Both the position numbers and the translations under genes were made by a program. From Methylobacterium sp. E-066 (lineage in GTDB: Bacteria > Pseudomonadota > Alphaproteobacteria > Rhizobiales > Beijerinckiaceae): a stretch of DNA of 64,000 nt. Of the stretch, positions 18,428-26,156 are shown one piece after another. The number at the start of each line of letters is the position of its first letter. Within the stretch, counting starts at the first letter, position 1. Where the stretch lies: positions 1-64,000 of the forward strand of contig NZ_JAKSYO010000193.1 in assembly GCF_022829635.1 (NCBI RefSeq), in the 5' to 3' direction. The notes under the pieces are model-generated. The model ran no database searches. It was given only the letters and a program-made list of their open reading frames with translations, and was not told where the DNA came from.

Positions 18428-19447
18428 CTAGCCGACTGCCGCCTGCGCCGCCCGATACTCCCGCCCGTGCCGGCAATAGCCCTCGACGATGCGGATCATC
18501 ATCGCGCGCTTCTCGGCGTCCAGGGGCGACAGGATCCGCGCCGGGCGGCCGCCCCAGAGATAGCCGGCCTCCAGGATCTGCCCGGGATCGGTGGTGGCCC
18601 CGGCCGCCAGCATGACGTCGTCGGCGATCAGCGTGCCGGGGGCGATGCTGGCGCCGATGCCGATCAGCGCCCGGGCGCCGATCCGGCAATCGGCGATCCG
18701 GACGTTGTGCGCGATGGTGGTATCGCGCCCGATCACCACGCCCTCCCCCCGGGTGCGGATCGTGGTGTTGTCCTGGATGTTGGTGTCGGCCCCGACCACG
18801 ATCGGCCCGACCTCGGCATTGAGATCGCAGCAGAACAGCACGCTGGCGCCGGCCCCGAGGCTGACCCGCCCGCGCAGGCGCGCGGTCCGGGCCACGAACA
18901 CGCTGTCCTCGACCTCCGGGGGAAGGCCCGGATCGGCGGCCGAGCCGTCGCCCATCCGCTCGCGCAGGCGCTCGGCGCGCTCGGCGACCTCGTCCGGGTC
19001 GATCGGCCGGCTCGGCCGCGCCGGGCTGCCGGCATAGGCGTATCCGCCGTCGAGCTTCATGCGGGGGAACACGGTCGAGCCCGCCTCGATCACGGCGTTG
19101 TCGCCGATCTCGGCCCCGTCGAGGATCACGACATCGTCCTCGATCACGACGTCGGAGCCGACCGTGCAGGCATGCACGACGCTGTTGCGCCCGACCGTGA
19201 CCCGGTCGCCGACCTGCGTCCCGTGGGTGAGGGTCGCGATATGCACCGTCGAGCGGTGGCCGAGCCAGAACCTGTCCCCGAGGCTGATGGTCTGCCCGTC
19301 GGCGCGGATCACCGCCTCGTCGCCGATCCAGGCCTGCGCGCCGATCCGGGCTGCGCCGATCACCGTGCTGCCGCGCCCGCACCAGACCGGGCGGCTGGCG
19401 AAATCCGGCAGGACGCCCGCGTAGGGCAGGATCAGGTCGGGGGTCAC
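18428..19447 (-). CDS. Tandem gamma-carbonic-anhydrase-like hexapeptide-repeat protein
   Basis: A 339-residue protein made of two left-handed beta-helix domains, about residues 15-145 and 180-310, each resembling YrdA/Cam-type gamma carbonic anhydrases. The halves show the same landmarks: a glycine-rich GGYAYAGSPAR / AGYLWGGRPAR end and IGD/IGR hexapeptides. Compared with YrdA, domain 1 keeps two of the three zinc histidines (His69, His92) but has Arg87 at the third. Domain 2 keeps only the complementary one (His247) with Arg231 and Ala252 elsewhere. Usual family members are single-domain, about 175-200 residues. Activity is unproven. A plain acyltransferase-like scaffold is an alternative. 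Confidence 0.82.
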   Translation of the reverse strand: MTPDLILPYAGVLPDFASRPVWCGRGSTVIGAARIGAQAWIGDEAVIRADGQTISLGDRFWLGHRSTVHIATLTHGTQVGDRVTVGRNSVVHACTVGSDVVIEDDVVILDGAEIGDNAVIEAGSTVFPRMKLDGGYAYAGSPARPSRPIDPDEVAERAERLRERMGDGSAADPGLPPEVEDSVFVARTARLRGRVSLGAGASVLFCCDLNAEVGPIVVGADTNIQDNTTIRTRGEGVVIGRDTTIAHNVRIADCRIGARALIGIGASIAPGTLIADDVMLAAGATTDPGQILEAGYLWGGRPARILSPLDAEKRAMMIRIVEGYCRHGREYRAAQAAVG

Positions 19448-19599
19448 ATTGGTATCCTTCTCCGCCGATCACGCCGCCGCGCCCGCGACCGGGGCGAAGG
19501 CGGCTCGATGTGCCATATAGAGGCGCGGCCGGGTGTGACAGGCGTGGGACGGTCCCGCGCCGCCCCCGCACCGCCGGACGAGGATCGTTGGACCGGACC

Positions 19600-20067
19600 A
19601 TGAGCGCCCCCGCCCCGAGCGTCGCCATCCAGGCCGAGCCCTTCGACACCGCCGCCGAGATCGCCCGGATCGGCGCCGAACTCGGCGGCCGGGCCGGGGC
19701 GGTCGTCACCTTCACGGGCCTGTGCAGGGACGAGGCCGGACGCCTCGCCGCCCTGGAGCTCGAACATTATCCCGGCATGGCCGAGGCCGAGATCCTTCGG
19801 GTTGCCGAGGAGGCGGTGACCCGCTGGCCGCTCCAGGCCCTGCGGGTCATCCATCGCCACGGCCGCGTCTTACCGGGCGACGGCATCGTGCTGGTGGTGA
19901 CCGCCTCCAGCCACCGGGTCGCGGCCTTCGAGGCGGCGGACTTTTTGATGGACTATCTCAAGACCCGCGCCCCGTTCTGGAAGCGCGAGCACCTCGCCGA
20001 CGGCACCACCGGCGGCTGGGTCGAGGCCGCCGCCCACGACGACGCCGCGGCCGAGCGCTGGAGCTGA
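19600..20067 (+). CDS. moaE: Molybdopterin synthase catalytic subunit MoaE
   Basis: A 155-residue protein matching MoaE, which with MoaD inserts sulfur into precursor Z to make molybdopterin. Visible marks are GAVVTFTGLCRDE near the N-terminus, ALELEHYPGMAEAEI, RVIHRHGRVLPGD, and the conserved KTRAPFWKRE with the catalytic lysine. The ATG at 19600 gives the family start, while the frame is open 90 bases upstream. No moaD lies beside it. Molybdopterin would serve the NasA nitrate reductase encoded at 55.8-58.5 kb. Confidence 0.93.
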   Translation: MSAPAPSVAIQAEPFDTAAEIARIGAELGGRAGAVVTFTGLCRDEAGRLAALELEHYPGMAEAEILRVAEEAVTRWPLQALRVIHRHGRVLPGDGIVLVVTASSHRVAAFEAADFLMDYLKTRAPFWKREHLADGTTGGWVEAAAHDDAAAERWS

Positions 20068-20073
20068 CGCGGC

Positions 20074-20214
20074 CTACAGGATCGCGTTGAACAGCACCGC
20101 GGCGAGCGCGCCGGCGATCGCGAGGCCGAGGATGACCACGCTGCTAAGCTGATCTCCCGTGTCCACGGTCCGGCCTGGGCCGAGGGAATGGGTGTGGGGC
20201 TCGTTGCTGCTCAC
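20074..20214 (-). CDS. Predicted 46-residue single-pass membrane protein
   Basis: A small frame on the minus strand starting with GTG at 20214 after a GGGAGAG site. The first 24 residues are polar (SSNEPHTHSLGPGRTVDTGD), followed by one membrane helix (VVILGLAIAGALAAVLFNAIL) up to the stop at 20074. It fills the gap between moaE and the next gene. No family is recognised. The ribosome site and clean membrane helix argue that it is real, but the frame is part of a longer open stretch, so this is uncertain. Confidence 0.45.
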   Translation of the reverse strand: MSSNEPHTHSLGPGRTVDTGDQLSSVVILGLAIAGALAAVLFNAIL

Positions 20215-20379
20215 GCGGTCTCTCCCGGATGCGCCCGGCTCCCCGCGGGAGCGATTGCGCGGGCGGACAACGCGTGAAACGCCGTCCGGTCGCGGGGCTC
20301 CGCGCACAAGCTTGGTAGACAGCCGCACTTGACCCCGACCGGCCCGGGGCGTTCGTGAGCCCGCGATGCAGGAGCGGTG

Positions 20380-21525
20380 ATGACGGACGGTCAACTTCGG
20401 GACTTGGACGGCCCGGTCGGGCCCTGGCGCGGAGCCCTGCCGCTGGCGGCTTCGGGGATCGCCGTCGTGTGCTTCACGGCGTTGCTGGCGCTGGCCTGGA
20501 TGTCGGTGGGCACGCTGCTGCTGATCTTCGCGGGCGTGCTGCTCGGCGTGTTCCTCGACGGCCTGACCCGGGGGCTCGGCCATGTCCTGCCCCTGCCCCG
20601 GGGCCTGCGCCTGACCATCGCCAGCCTGGCGGTCGCCGTCGCGGCGATCGGCTTCGGGACCTATGGCGGCGCCACCATCGTGCAGCAGGGGCGCGACCTC
20701 GGCACCACGATCAAGGACCAGGCCGGCACGGTTTCGGGCTGGCTCGCCGAGCGCGGCATCGACGTGCCGAGCCTCGCCCCCCAGGGCGGCGGCAAGGACG
20801 GTTCGACCGAGTCCAGCCAGAAGGAGGGCGGCCTCGGCGGCCTCGCCAACGGCCTGCTCAAGGGCAGCAGCTCGATCGTCTCCGACGCGGGCAGCGTCCT
20901 CGGGCCGGCCGCCGCCGTGATCCTCGGTCTGTTCGACGCGCTGGGCAACCTGCTGGTGATCGCCTTCCTGGGGCTGGCCTTCGCGGCCGACCCGAAAGCC
21001 TACCGGGACGGTGCGCTGCGCTTCGTCCCACCGCAGAAGCGCCCGCGCGCGGCCAAGGTCCTCGACGGTGCCGGCGAGACCCTGCGGCACTGGCTGTTCG
21101 GCCAGCTGATCATCATGGCGGTGATCTTCCTCTGCACCTGGGCCGGGCTGGCCTTCCTGGGGATCGGCGGCGCGCTGATCCTTGGCCTCCAGGCGGGTCT
21201 GCTGGCCTTCGTGCCGACCGTGGGGCCGCTGGTGGCGGGGATCGTGATCATCCTGGCGGCCCTGGCCTCGGGCCTCAAGGCGGTGATCGGCGCCATCGGC
21301 GTCTACCTGGCGGTGCAGTGCCTGGAGAGCTACGGCCTGACGCCGTTCATCCAGAAGCGAGCCCTGGACATCCCCCCGGCCACGATCTTCGCCGGCCAGC
21401 TGATCCTGGGCGTGATTTTTGGGCTCTGGGGCATCGCCCTGGCTCTGCCGCTGATGGCGGTGATCAAGGTGCTGCTGGAGCAGCTCTACGTGGAGGACAC
21501 GCTGCACGAGCCGGCGAGCAGTTGA
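20380..21525 (+). CDS. AI-2E family transporter (PerM-like)
   Basis: A 381-residue polytopic membrane protein. The N-terminal third has two pairs of helices. A soluble segment of about 100 residues (110-180) is rich in Gly, Ser and Gln. The C-terminal part has the family region LRHWLFGQLIIMAVIFLCTWAGLAFLGI, FVPTVGPLVAGI and GQLILGVIFGLWGIALALPLMAV. This is UPF0118/AI-2E; most members have no proven substrate, and some move Na+/H+ rather than autoinducer. The ATG at 20380 is preferred over the adjacent GTG at 20377 because AGGAG lies five bases before it. Confidence 0.86.
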   Translation: MTDGQLRDLDGPVGPWRGALPLAASGIAVVCFTALLALAWMSVGTLLLIFAGVLLGVFLDGLTRGLGHVLPLPRGLRLTIASLAVAVAAIGFGTYGGATIVQQGRDLGTTIKDQAGTVSGWLAERGIDVPSLAPQGGGKDGSTESSQKEGGLGGLANGLLKGSSSIVSDAGSVLGPAAAVILGLFDALGNLLVIAFLGLAFAADPKAYRDGALRFVPPQKRPRAAKVLDGAGETLRHWLFGQLIIMAVIFLCTWAGLAFLGIGGALILGLQAGLLAFVPTVGPLVAGIVIILAALASGLKAVIGAIGVYLAVQCLESYGLTPFIQKRALDIPPATIFAGQLILGVIFGLWGIALALPLMAVIKVLLEQLYVEDTLHEPASS

Positions 21526-21756
21526 GGCGCGGGTTATGATGCGCGGGACGGCGGGTGGTGTGGCCACTCAAGTTTGAACCCAACCCGCTTGGCCGAGTTC
21601 GAGCGTGCTTGCCGGCCCGTCGAGTAGCAGTGCCTTCGGTGTCCGCCCGAGGTATTGGGCGGCCGGATTCAATTTCAAATCCGGTCATTTGCGCTATCCT
21701 GCCGCTCACCCACCGGGCGGAACGGCCTGCCTGGCACAAACGGAGCGCGCCGACCC

Positions 21757-22233
21757 ATGTTCGACGAATACGGCATTCCACGCGGCGCTGAGTTGGACGA
21801 ACCTGCGCTGCCGGCGCTTTATCACTTCGTCTACTGCAGCCGTGCCGCCGACGGCGTCGACGACGCCGAGGTCGGCCGCATCGTCGAGGCGGCCCAGCGC
21901 CACAATCTCGCGCGCGGCATCACCGGGGTGCTGGTTTACGGAAGTGGCGTCTTCTTCCAGTGGATCGAGGGGCCGGCCGCCGAGATCCAGAAGCTGATCA
22001 CGAGCCTTCATGGCGATCCGCGCCATTACGATATCGTTTCGCTGAGCCAGAGCGAGGAAGAGCGCGAGCGTCTCTATCCGAACTGGGACATGGAGAGGGT
22101 CGAAGCCGAGGACATCCGCCTGGTACTACAGGACGCGCTGGACAGCGCCGAAGACAAGAACAACGTCGCAGCACTGACGCGGATTCTCAAGCAACTCGAT
22201 TCGGGGCCGCTGGTTTCGCTTGGGCGAAGCTGA
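21757..22233 (+). CDS. Short BLUF-domain blue-light photoreceptor
   Basis: A 158-residue protein consisting almost only of a BLUF domain, which binds FAD and senses blue light. LYHFVYCSRA begins the domain at residue 21. ARGITGVLVYGSGVFFQWIEGP is the central part and GDPRHYDIVSLS with YPNWDM ends it. The three flavin-network residues are Tyr26, Asn50 and Gln68, with the same spacing as Tyr21, Asn45 and Gln63 of AppA. The C-terminal 45 residues are a helical cap with no output enzyme. Short BLUF proteins act through partner proteins. No obvious partner is adjacent. Confidence 0.9.
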   Translation: MFDEYGIPRGAELDEPALPALYHFVYCSRAADGVDDAEVGRIVEAAQRHNLARGITGVLVYGSGVFFQWIEGPAAEIQKLITSLHGDPRHYDIVSLSQSEEERERLYPNWDMERVEAEDIRLVLQDALDSAEDKNNVAALTRILKQLDSGPLVSLGRS

Positions 22234-22852
22234 TCGGGTCAGCACCCGGTCGCCTCGAGCCGATCCGCCACTGGCGTCGTGACGAACTGTATCCGCGGCG
22301 ACGGCTTTTGGCTGGTTGCTCGCTGCGGCCATGCCAATGGCATGTTGTGATGATCCGCTCCGAACGACGACACTGAGAGCTTGGTTGACCGGTTGTTCCC
22401 ATTCTCGCCCTCATCCTGAGGTGGCGTAGCGGAGCGGAGCCCTCGAAGGAGCCCTCCAGCCAGCCGCGCGATCCCTGGAGGGCTCCTTCGAGGCTGCTGC
22501 GCAGCACCTCAGGATGAGGGGAGAGATTGGGATACACGTCAGTCAGAACCGTCACGCGACTGCGATCACGCAGTCAAACAGGCTCTGAGAGGGGTCGCGT
22601 CGCCGCCAAAAGCGGACGCGCTGAAGGATTGGTGAGGGGCATTTCTTACCGTCAATCAGGCCCCAGGCCTGTATCCGCTTTCAGGCCGCACGTGCAGCAA
22701 CGGGTCCGACTCAGTTAGGCCGGAAGCAGCCACTGCGCACGCGAGCCGACTGAGGCGAGTCCTGGACGTGTCCGGCATGCCGCGCCTTCGCTCTACGGAT
22801 CCGTCGGTCGCACGCGAATGCCCGTCATTCCGGGCCGCCGCGGGCGAGCCCG
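22234..22852. other. Long intergenic region with one palindromic repeat
   Basis: About 620 bases between the BLUF gene and the convergent amidase gene. It contains repeat family A copy 3 at 22409-22519. The rest, including 22520-22850, shows only short unsupported frames. A GGAAGCAGCC motif near 22724 recalls the SRP RNA loop but lacks its flanks. Confidence 0.6.
22409..22519. repeat. Palindromic intergenic repeat, family A copy 3
   Basis: A 111-bp element with the same outer arms (CCTCATCCTGAGG and CCTCAGGATGAGG) and the inner arms CTCGAAGGAGCC / GGCTCCTTCGAGG as the other copies. It lies downstream of the BLUF gene. Confidence 0.93.
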
Positions 22853-24085
22853 TCACCCGCGCAACGCCGCCTCGATCATCCGGGCCACCGCCAGCGCGCG
22901 GCCGTCATCGCCGAAGCGGCCGATCACCTGCACGCCCACCGGCAGGCGCTCGCCCGGCACCGGCACGTTCACGCAGGGCACGCCCATCAGGGTCCAGAGC
23001 TGGTTGAAGCGCGGATCGCCCGTGGAGGCCAGGGTCGCCGGGGCCGGGCCCGGGGCCGAGAAGGTCAGAATCGCATCGTAGTCGGCGAACAGGCTCTTGA
23101 GCACCCGGCGGGCCCGGTGGGCGTGGCGGCGGGCCTCGTCGTACGCCGCGGCCGCGATCGCCGCGCCGGCATCGAGATGCTCCCGGACCCGCGGCGGCAG
23201 CGCGTCGCGATGGGAGTCGTATTCCCAGGCCAGCGCCAGCCGGCCCTCGTAGTTCTGGATGATTCGGTGGCGCTCCCAGGCGAGCGCCAGCTCCGGCGGC
23301 AGCGCGAGGTCGGTGACCTGCGCGCCGGCCCGCTCGGCGGCCTGCCGGGCGCGGTTCAGGGCGGCCTCGGCGGCGGGCTCCGGCGCCTCGGCGAAATCCT
23401 GCCGCACGAGGCCGATGCGCGGGGCAGAGCCGGACTCTGCCCGCACGATCTCCGGACGGCCGGTGACCAGCGCCAGGGCGTGGGCGACGTCCGCGACGCC
23501 AGCGGCGAACAGCCCGACCGTGTCGAGCGCCCAGGAATAGGTCTTGACCCCGACCGTCGGGATCAGCCGGAAGGACGGCTTCACCGCCGCGCAGCCGCAA
23601 TAGCTCGCCGGCCGGATCACCGAGCCCGCCGTCTGGGTGCCGAGCGCCAGGGGCAGCAGCCCCGCCCCCACCGCCGCGGCGGAGCCCGCCGAGGATCCGC
23701 CCGGGGTGTGGCCGGGATCGTGCGGGTTGACCGTCGCGGTCGGGTCGCTGCTGGCGAAGGCCGTGGTGGTGGTCTTGGCCAGAGCCACGGCGCCGAGGCC
23801 TTTCAGGCGCGCCACCACCGAGGCATCGCCCCGGGGCCGCCAGCCCTCGTAGAGCGAGGAACCCATCTGGGTCGGCAGGCCGGCGCTGTCGATGATGTCC
23901 TTCACGCCCACCGCGATGCCGGCGAGCGGCCCGGAATTCGGGATGGCCGGATTGTCGTCCAGCGTCACCAGCGTGCGCAGCTCCGGCTCCCGCGCGGCGA
24001 TCGCCGCACGGCACAGATCGATCGCGCCCGAGGGCGTCAGGGTGCCGGCTTCGATGCGGGCGCGGAGATCGAGGATTGACAGCAT
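22853..24085 (-). CDS. Amidase signature family hydrolase (malonamidase-like)
   Basis: A 410-residue cytoplasmic amidase. GVKDIID holds the catalytic Lys62. The glycine/serine-rich signature runs from TPGGSSAGSAAAVGAG to GTQTAGSVIRPASYCG, with the cis-serine Ser131 and nucleophile Ser155. These numbers and the following Arg158 coincide with those I recall for malonamidase E2 of Bradyrhizobium, so small acid-amides are a reasonable guess. Family members also include GatA-like and aryl-acylamidases, and there is no gatB or gatC nearby. The gene is alone, convergent toward the BLUF gene and divergent from the extensin gene. Confidence 0.87.
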   Translation of the reverse strand: MLSILDLRARIEAGTLTPSGAIDLCRAAIAAREPELRTLVTLDDNPAIPNSGPLAGIAVGVKDIIDSAGLPTQMGSSLYEGWRPRGDASVVARLKGLGAVALAKTTTTAFASSDPTATVNPHDPGHTPGGSSAGSAAAVGAGLLPLALGTQTAGSVIRPASYCGCAAVKPSFRLIPTVGVKTYSWALDTVGLFAAGVADVAHALALVTGRPEIVRAESGSAPRIGLVRQDFAEAPEPAAEAALNRARQAAERAGAQVTDLALPPELALAWERHRIIQNYEGRLALAWEYDSHRDALPPRVREHLDAGAAIAAAAYDEARRHAHRARRVLKSLFADYDAILTFSAPGPAPATLASTGDPRFNQLWTLMGVPCVNVPVPGERLPVGVQVIGRFGDDGRALAVARMIEAALRG

Positions 24086-24125
24086 TCTGTATTCAGTCCC
24101 CGGGCCGGGCCCCTGTCAACTCAAG

Positions 24126-24164
24126 CGCTCGCCGCCGAAGTGGAGGCCGGTTCGGCGTCAGCGC
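24126..24164. repeat. Short palindromic element, family C copy 1
   Basis: About 40 bases with a hairpin built from GCCGAA and TTCGGC around AGTGGAGGCCGG, flanked by GCGC-type arms. A near-identical sequence lies at 62149-62190. It sits just upstream of the amidase start. Confidence 0.75.
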
Positions 24165-24280
24165 GCGCGTCACATCCAGGATTGAGAACCGTCCTCGATC
24201 GTATGGCGATCGGGGACGGTTCTCGGAGGCCACAGGCCGGGCCATTCCCGAATCGGCGTTGACGAACGCTTTACGCGGTC

Positions 24281-25288
24281 GTGCGCATCGTCCGGGTCAT
24301 GTGGCGTGGCGTATCCCTGTTCTCGGCCCTGGCGCTGTTCGGCGCGGGGCTCACCGCGTGCTCGATCAACCGGTTCGAGCGGCGCGACCCGTGGCGCGAT
24401 CAGGCGGAGCAGGTCTGCTTGGCGAAGAAACTAGTCGAGCCGACCGAGTTCATCACGCCGGTCGCGGCGATGGACGGGCCCGGCCCGTGCGGCATGCAGC
24501 AGCCCTTCCGGGTGACGCGGCTGGCCGGCGGCACGGTGGTGATGAAGCAGCGGATGACGCTCGGCTGCCCGGCGCTCGCCGAGGCCGAGGCCTGGCTCGC
24601 CGACACGATCCAGCCCGCCGCCGACCTGTATTTCGGCGTCCCGGTGGCCGAGATCAACGCCGGCTCCTATTCCTGCCGCGGGCGCAACAACCAGCCCGGC
24701 GCCAAGCTCTCCGAGCACGGCTTCGGCAACGCGATCGACGTGATGTCGATCAAGCTGGCCGACGGCCACGTCATCACCGTCAAGGGCGGCTGGCGCGGGA
24801 CGGAGGCCGAGCAGGGCTTTTTGCGCGAGATCTTTTTGGGCGCCTGCCAGCGCTTCACCACGGTGCTGGCCCCGGGCTCGAACGTTTTCCACTACGACCA
24901 CATCCATGTCGACCTCGCCCGGCACGACCCGCGCGGCCTCAAGCGGATCTGCCAGCCGCTGATCAAGTTCACACCCCAGCTCGGCACCGGGGTCGAGCGG
25001 CCCCTGTCGCGCCCGGTCCCGCCGCCGCGCCAGCCGGCCGCTCCGCAGGCGCCGGTGGATATCGAGGAGGACGATCCCTACGGCGTCTCGCCGATGTCGA
25101 AGGCCGCGAGCCCGACCCAGGTCGCCCGCGCTCCGGCCCGCGTGCCGGCGGCCACGGCCTACACCTCCGCGCCGCCGGTCCGGCCCGCGCCGCGCATCGC
25201 CGCGGCTGCCCCGGAGGAGCCGGCGCAGGATTACGACGAGCCGCTGCAGCTCGGCGCGCCGCCGCCGAGCACGGGGCCGATCTACTGA
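24281..25288 (+). CDS. Extensin-family (D,D-peptidase-like) lipoprotein
   Basis: A 335-residue protein. The N-terminus is a lipoprotein signal ending GLTAC (Cys27). The Extensin_C domain covers about residues 45-235: MTLGCPALAEAEAWLAD, SYSCRGRNNQPGAKLSEHGFGNAID and HYDHIHVDLARH. The His-x(n)-Asp and HxH-like positions suggest a zinc peptidase working on peptidoglycan. The last 100 residues are a proline-rich low-complexity tail. The GTG at 24281 gives a positively charged start. The ATG at 24299 is an alternative. Confidence 0.85.
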   Translation: MRIVRVMWRGVSLFSALALFGAGLTACSINRFERRDPWRDQAEQVCLAKKLVEPTEFITPVAAMDGPGPCGMQQPFRVTRLAGGTVVMKQRMTLGCPALAEAEAWLADTIQPAADLYFGVPVAEINAGSYSCRGRNNQPGAKLSEHGFGNAIDVMSIKLADGHVITVKGGWRGTEAEQGFLREIFLGACQRFTTVLAPGSNVFHYDHIHVDLARHDPRGLKRICQPLIKFTPQLGTGVERPLSRPVPPPRQPAAPQAPVDIEEDDPYGVSPMSKAASPTQVARAPARVPAATAYTSAPPVRPAPRIAAAAPEEPAQDYDEPLQLGAPPPSTGPIY

Positions 25289-25352
25289 GCCGTGGCCCCG
25301 GATTGCGGGACGATCGCCAAGTGGTAGTCTCGCGGCTTCCGCGGAGGGGGCG

Positions 25353-25559
25353 ATGCCTTCGAGCTACATCCTGGACGAGCAGCGTCGGGCGGCCAAACTG
25401 GATGCGTTGCGGCGGGATATCCGCGCGGGAATGGAAAGCGGCCCCTCGGCGCCGTTGGATATCGAAGCGCTGAAGGCTGAGGGCCGGCGCCGCTTGGCCG
25501 CCGTCGAGAGCGGGACCATTCGGTATCCGCGCGCCAGGACTGGGCCGACCGGCGCGTAG
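25353..25559 (+). CDS. 68-residue protein resembling the C-terminal tail of ParD antitoxins
   Basis: A small frame after a good GGAGGGGG site. Residues 8-46 (DEQRRAAKLDALRRDIRAGM and SGPSAPLDIEALKAEGRRR) closely resemble the toxin-binding tail of ParD-type antitoxins, which usually reads LREGLESGP..PLDIEAIK. The N-terminal ribbon-helix-helix DNA-binding part is missing, and it is not found in other frames upstream. No ParE toxin follows. It may be a decayed antitoxin that still has a start site, or a free-standing immunity-like tail. Identification is from pattern memory only. Confidence 0.6.
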   Translation: MPSSYILDEQRRAAKLDALRRDIRAGMESGPSAPLDIEALKAEGRRRLAAVESGTIRYPRARTGPTGA

Positions 25560-25692
25560 CACTTCGGGACCGTGGCCGCCGCGCCGCACCGCCCGGTAAA
25601 CCGCCGGTTCAACCCTAAGCCGACTTGACTGGCGCCCCCGCCAAGCCATCGTCTCGCGCATGCAGGACAGCACCCCCGTCGAGGCACGCGCC

Positions 25693-26154
25693 ATGCGCCC
25701 GATCCTTCACAGCCTGGCCCTCGGGCTGGCCCTCCTCTCCGTCGCGCAGCCGGCTTTGGCCCGTTCGGCCCGGGAGGATATCGAGCCCGCCGAGGAGCGG
25801 ATCTTTCCGTTCGACGCGCAGATCCCGGGCTGCCAGGACCCGAGCGTCCTGGAGCGGGTCTCGACCAACTTCGCCGAGAAGGAGGCGAAGTACTGGAATT
25901 CGTCAATGACGATCCGGTCCTTCGACACGATCGAGCGCACCGCCTGGCGGCCCTGGGGGCTGGACACCTATCCGCGCCGGTTCTGCTCGGCCACCGTCAC
26001 CACGTCGGACGGCGTGCGCCGCAAGGTCGATTACTCGGTCCGCGAGAGCCTCGGCATCATCGGGGCGAGCTGGGGCGTCGAGTTCTGCGTCCACGGCCTC
26101 GACCGCGACCTGGCCTACGCCTACGCCACCGCCTGCCGGATGGCGCGCCCCTGA
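25693..26154 (+). CDS. Conserved exported protein of unknown function
   Basis: A 153-residue protein with a clear signal peptide (MRPILHSLALGLALLSVAQP, cleavage near ALA). The mature chain carries four conserved-looking cysteines in two pairs (GCQDP with RRFCSA, EFCVHG with TACRM), suggesting two disulfides in the periplasm. Tryptophan-rich segments (KYWNSS, TAWRPWGL, ASWGVEFC) suggest a small beta fold. I recall homologues in Rhizobiales next to RNase T2-like genes, as here: the RNase gene starts two bases after this stop. Function unknown; a partner or inhibitor role is a guess. Confidence 0.75.
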   Translation: MRPILHSLALGLALLSVAQPALARSAREDIEPAEERIFPFDAQIPGCQDPSVLERVSTNFAEKEAKYWNSSMTIRSFDTIERTAWRPWGLDTYPRRFCSATVTTSDGVRRKVDYSVRESLGIIGASWGVEFCVHGLDRDLAYAYATACRMARP

Positions 26155-26156
26155 CC

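Noticed and set aside
22700..22760. GGAAGCAGCC motif resembling the SRP (4.5S) RNA tip
   Set aside because: The canonical GGAA tetraloop is followed by GGA before AGCAGCC; here that part is missing and the flanking stems of domain IV cannot be drawn. Only a short possible CTCAGT/ACTGAG pairing is present.
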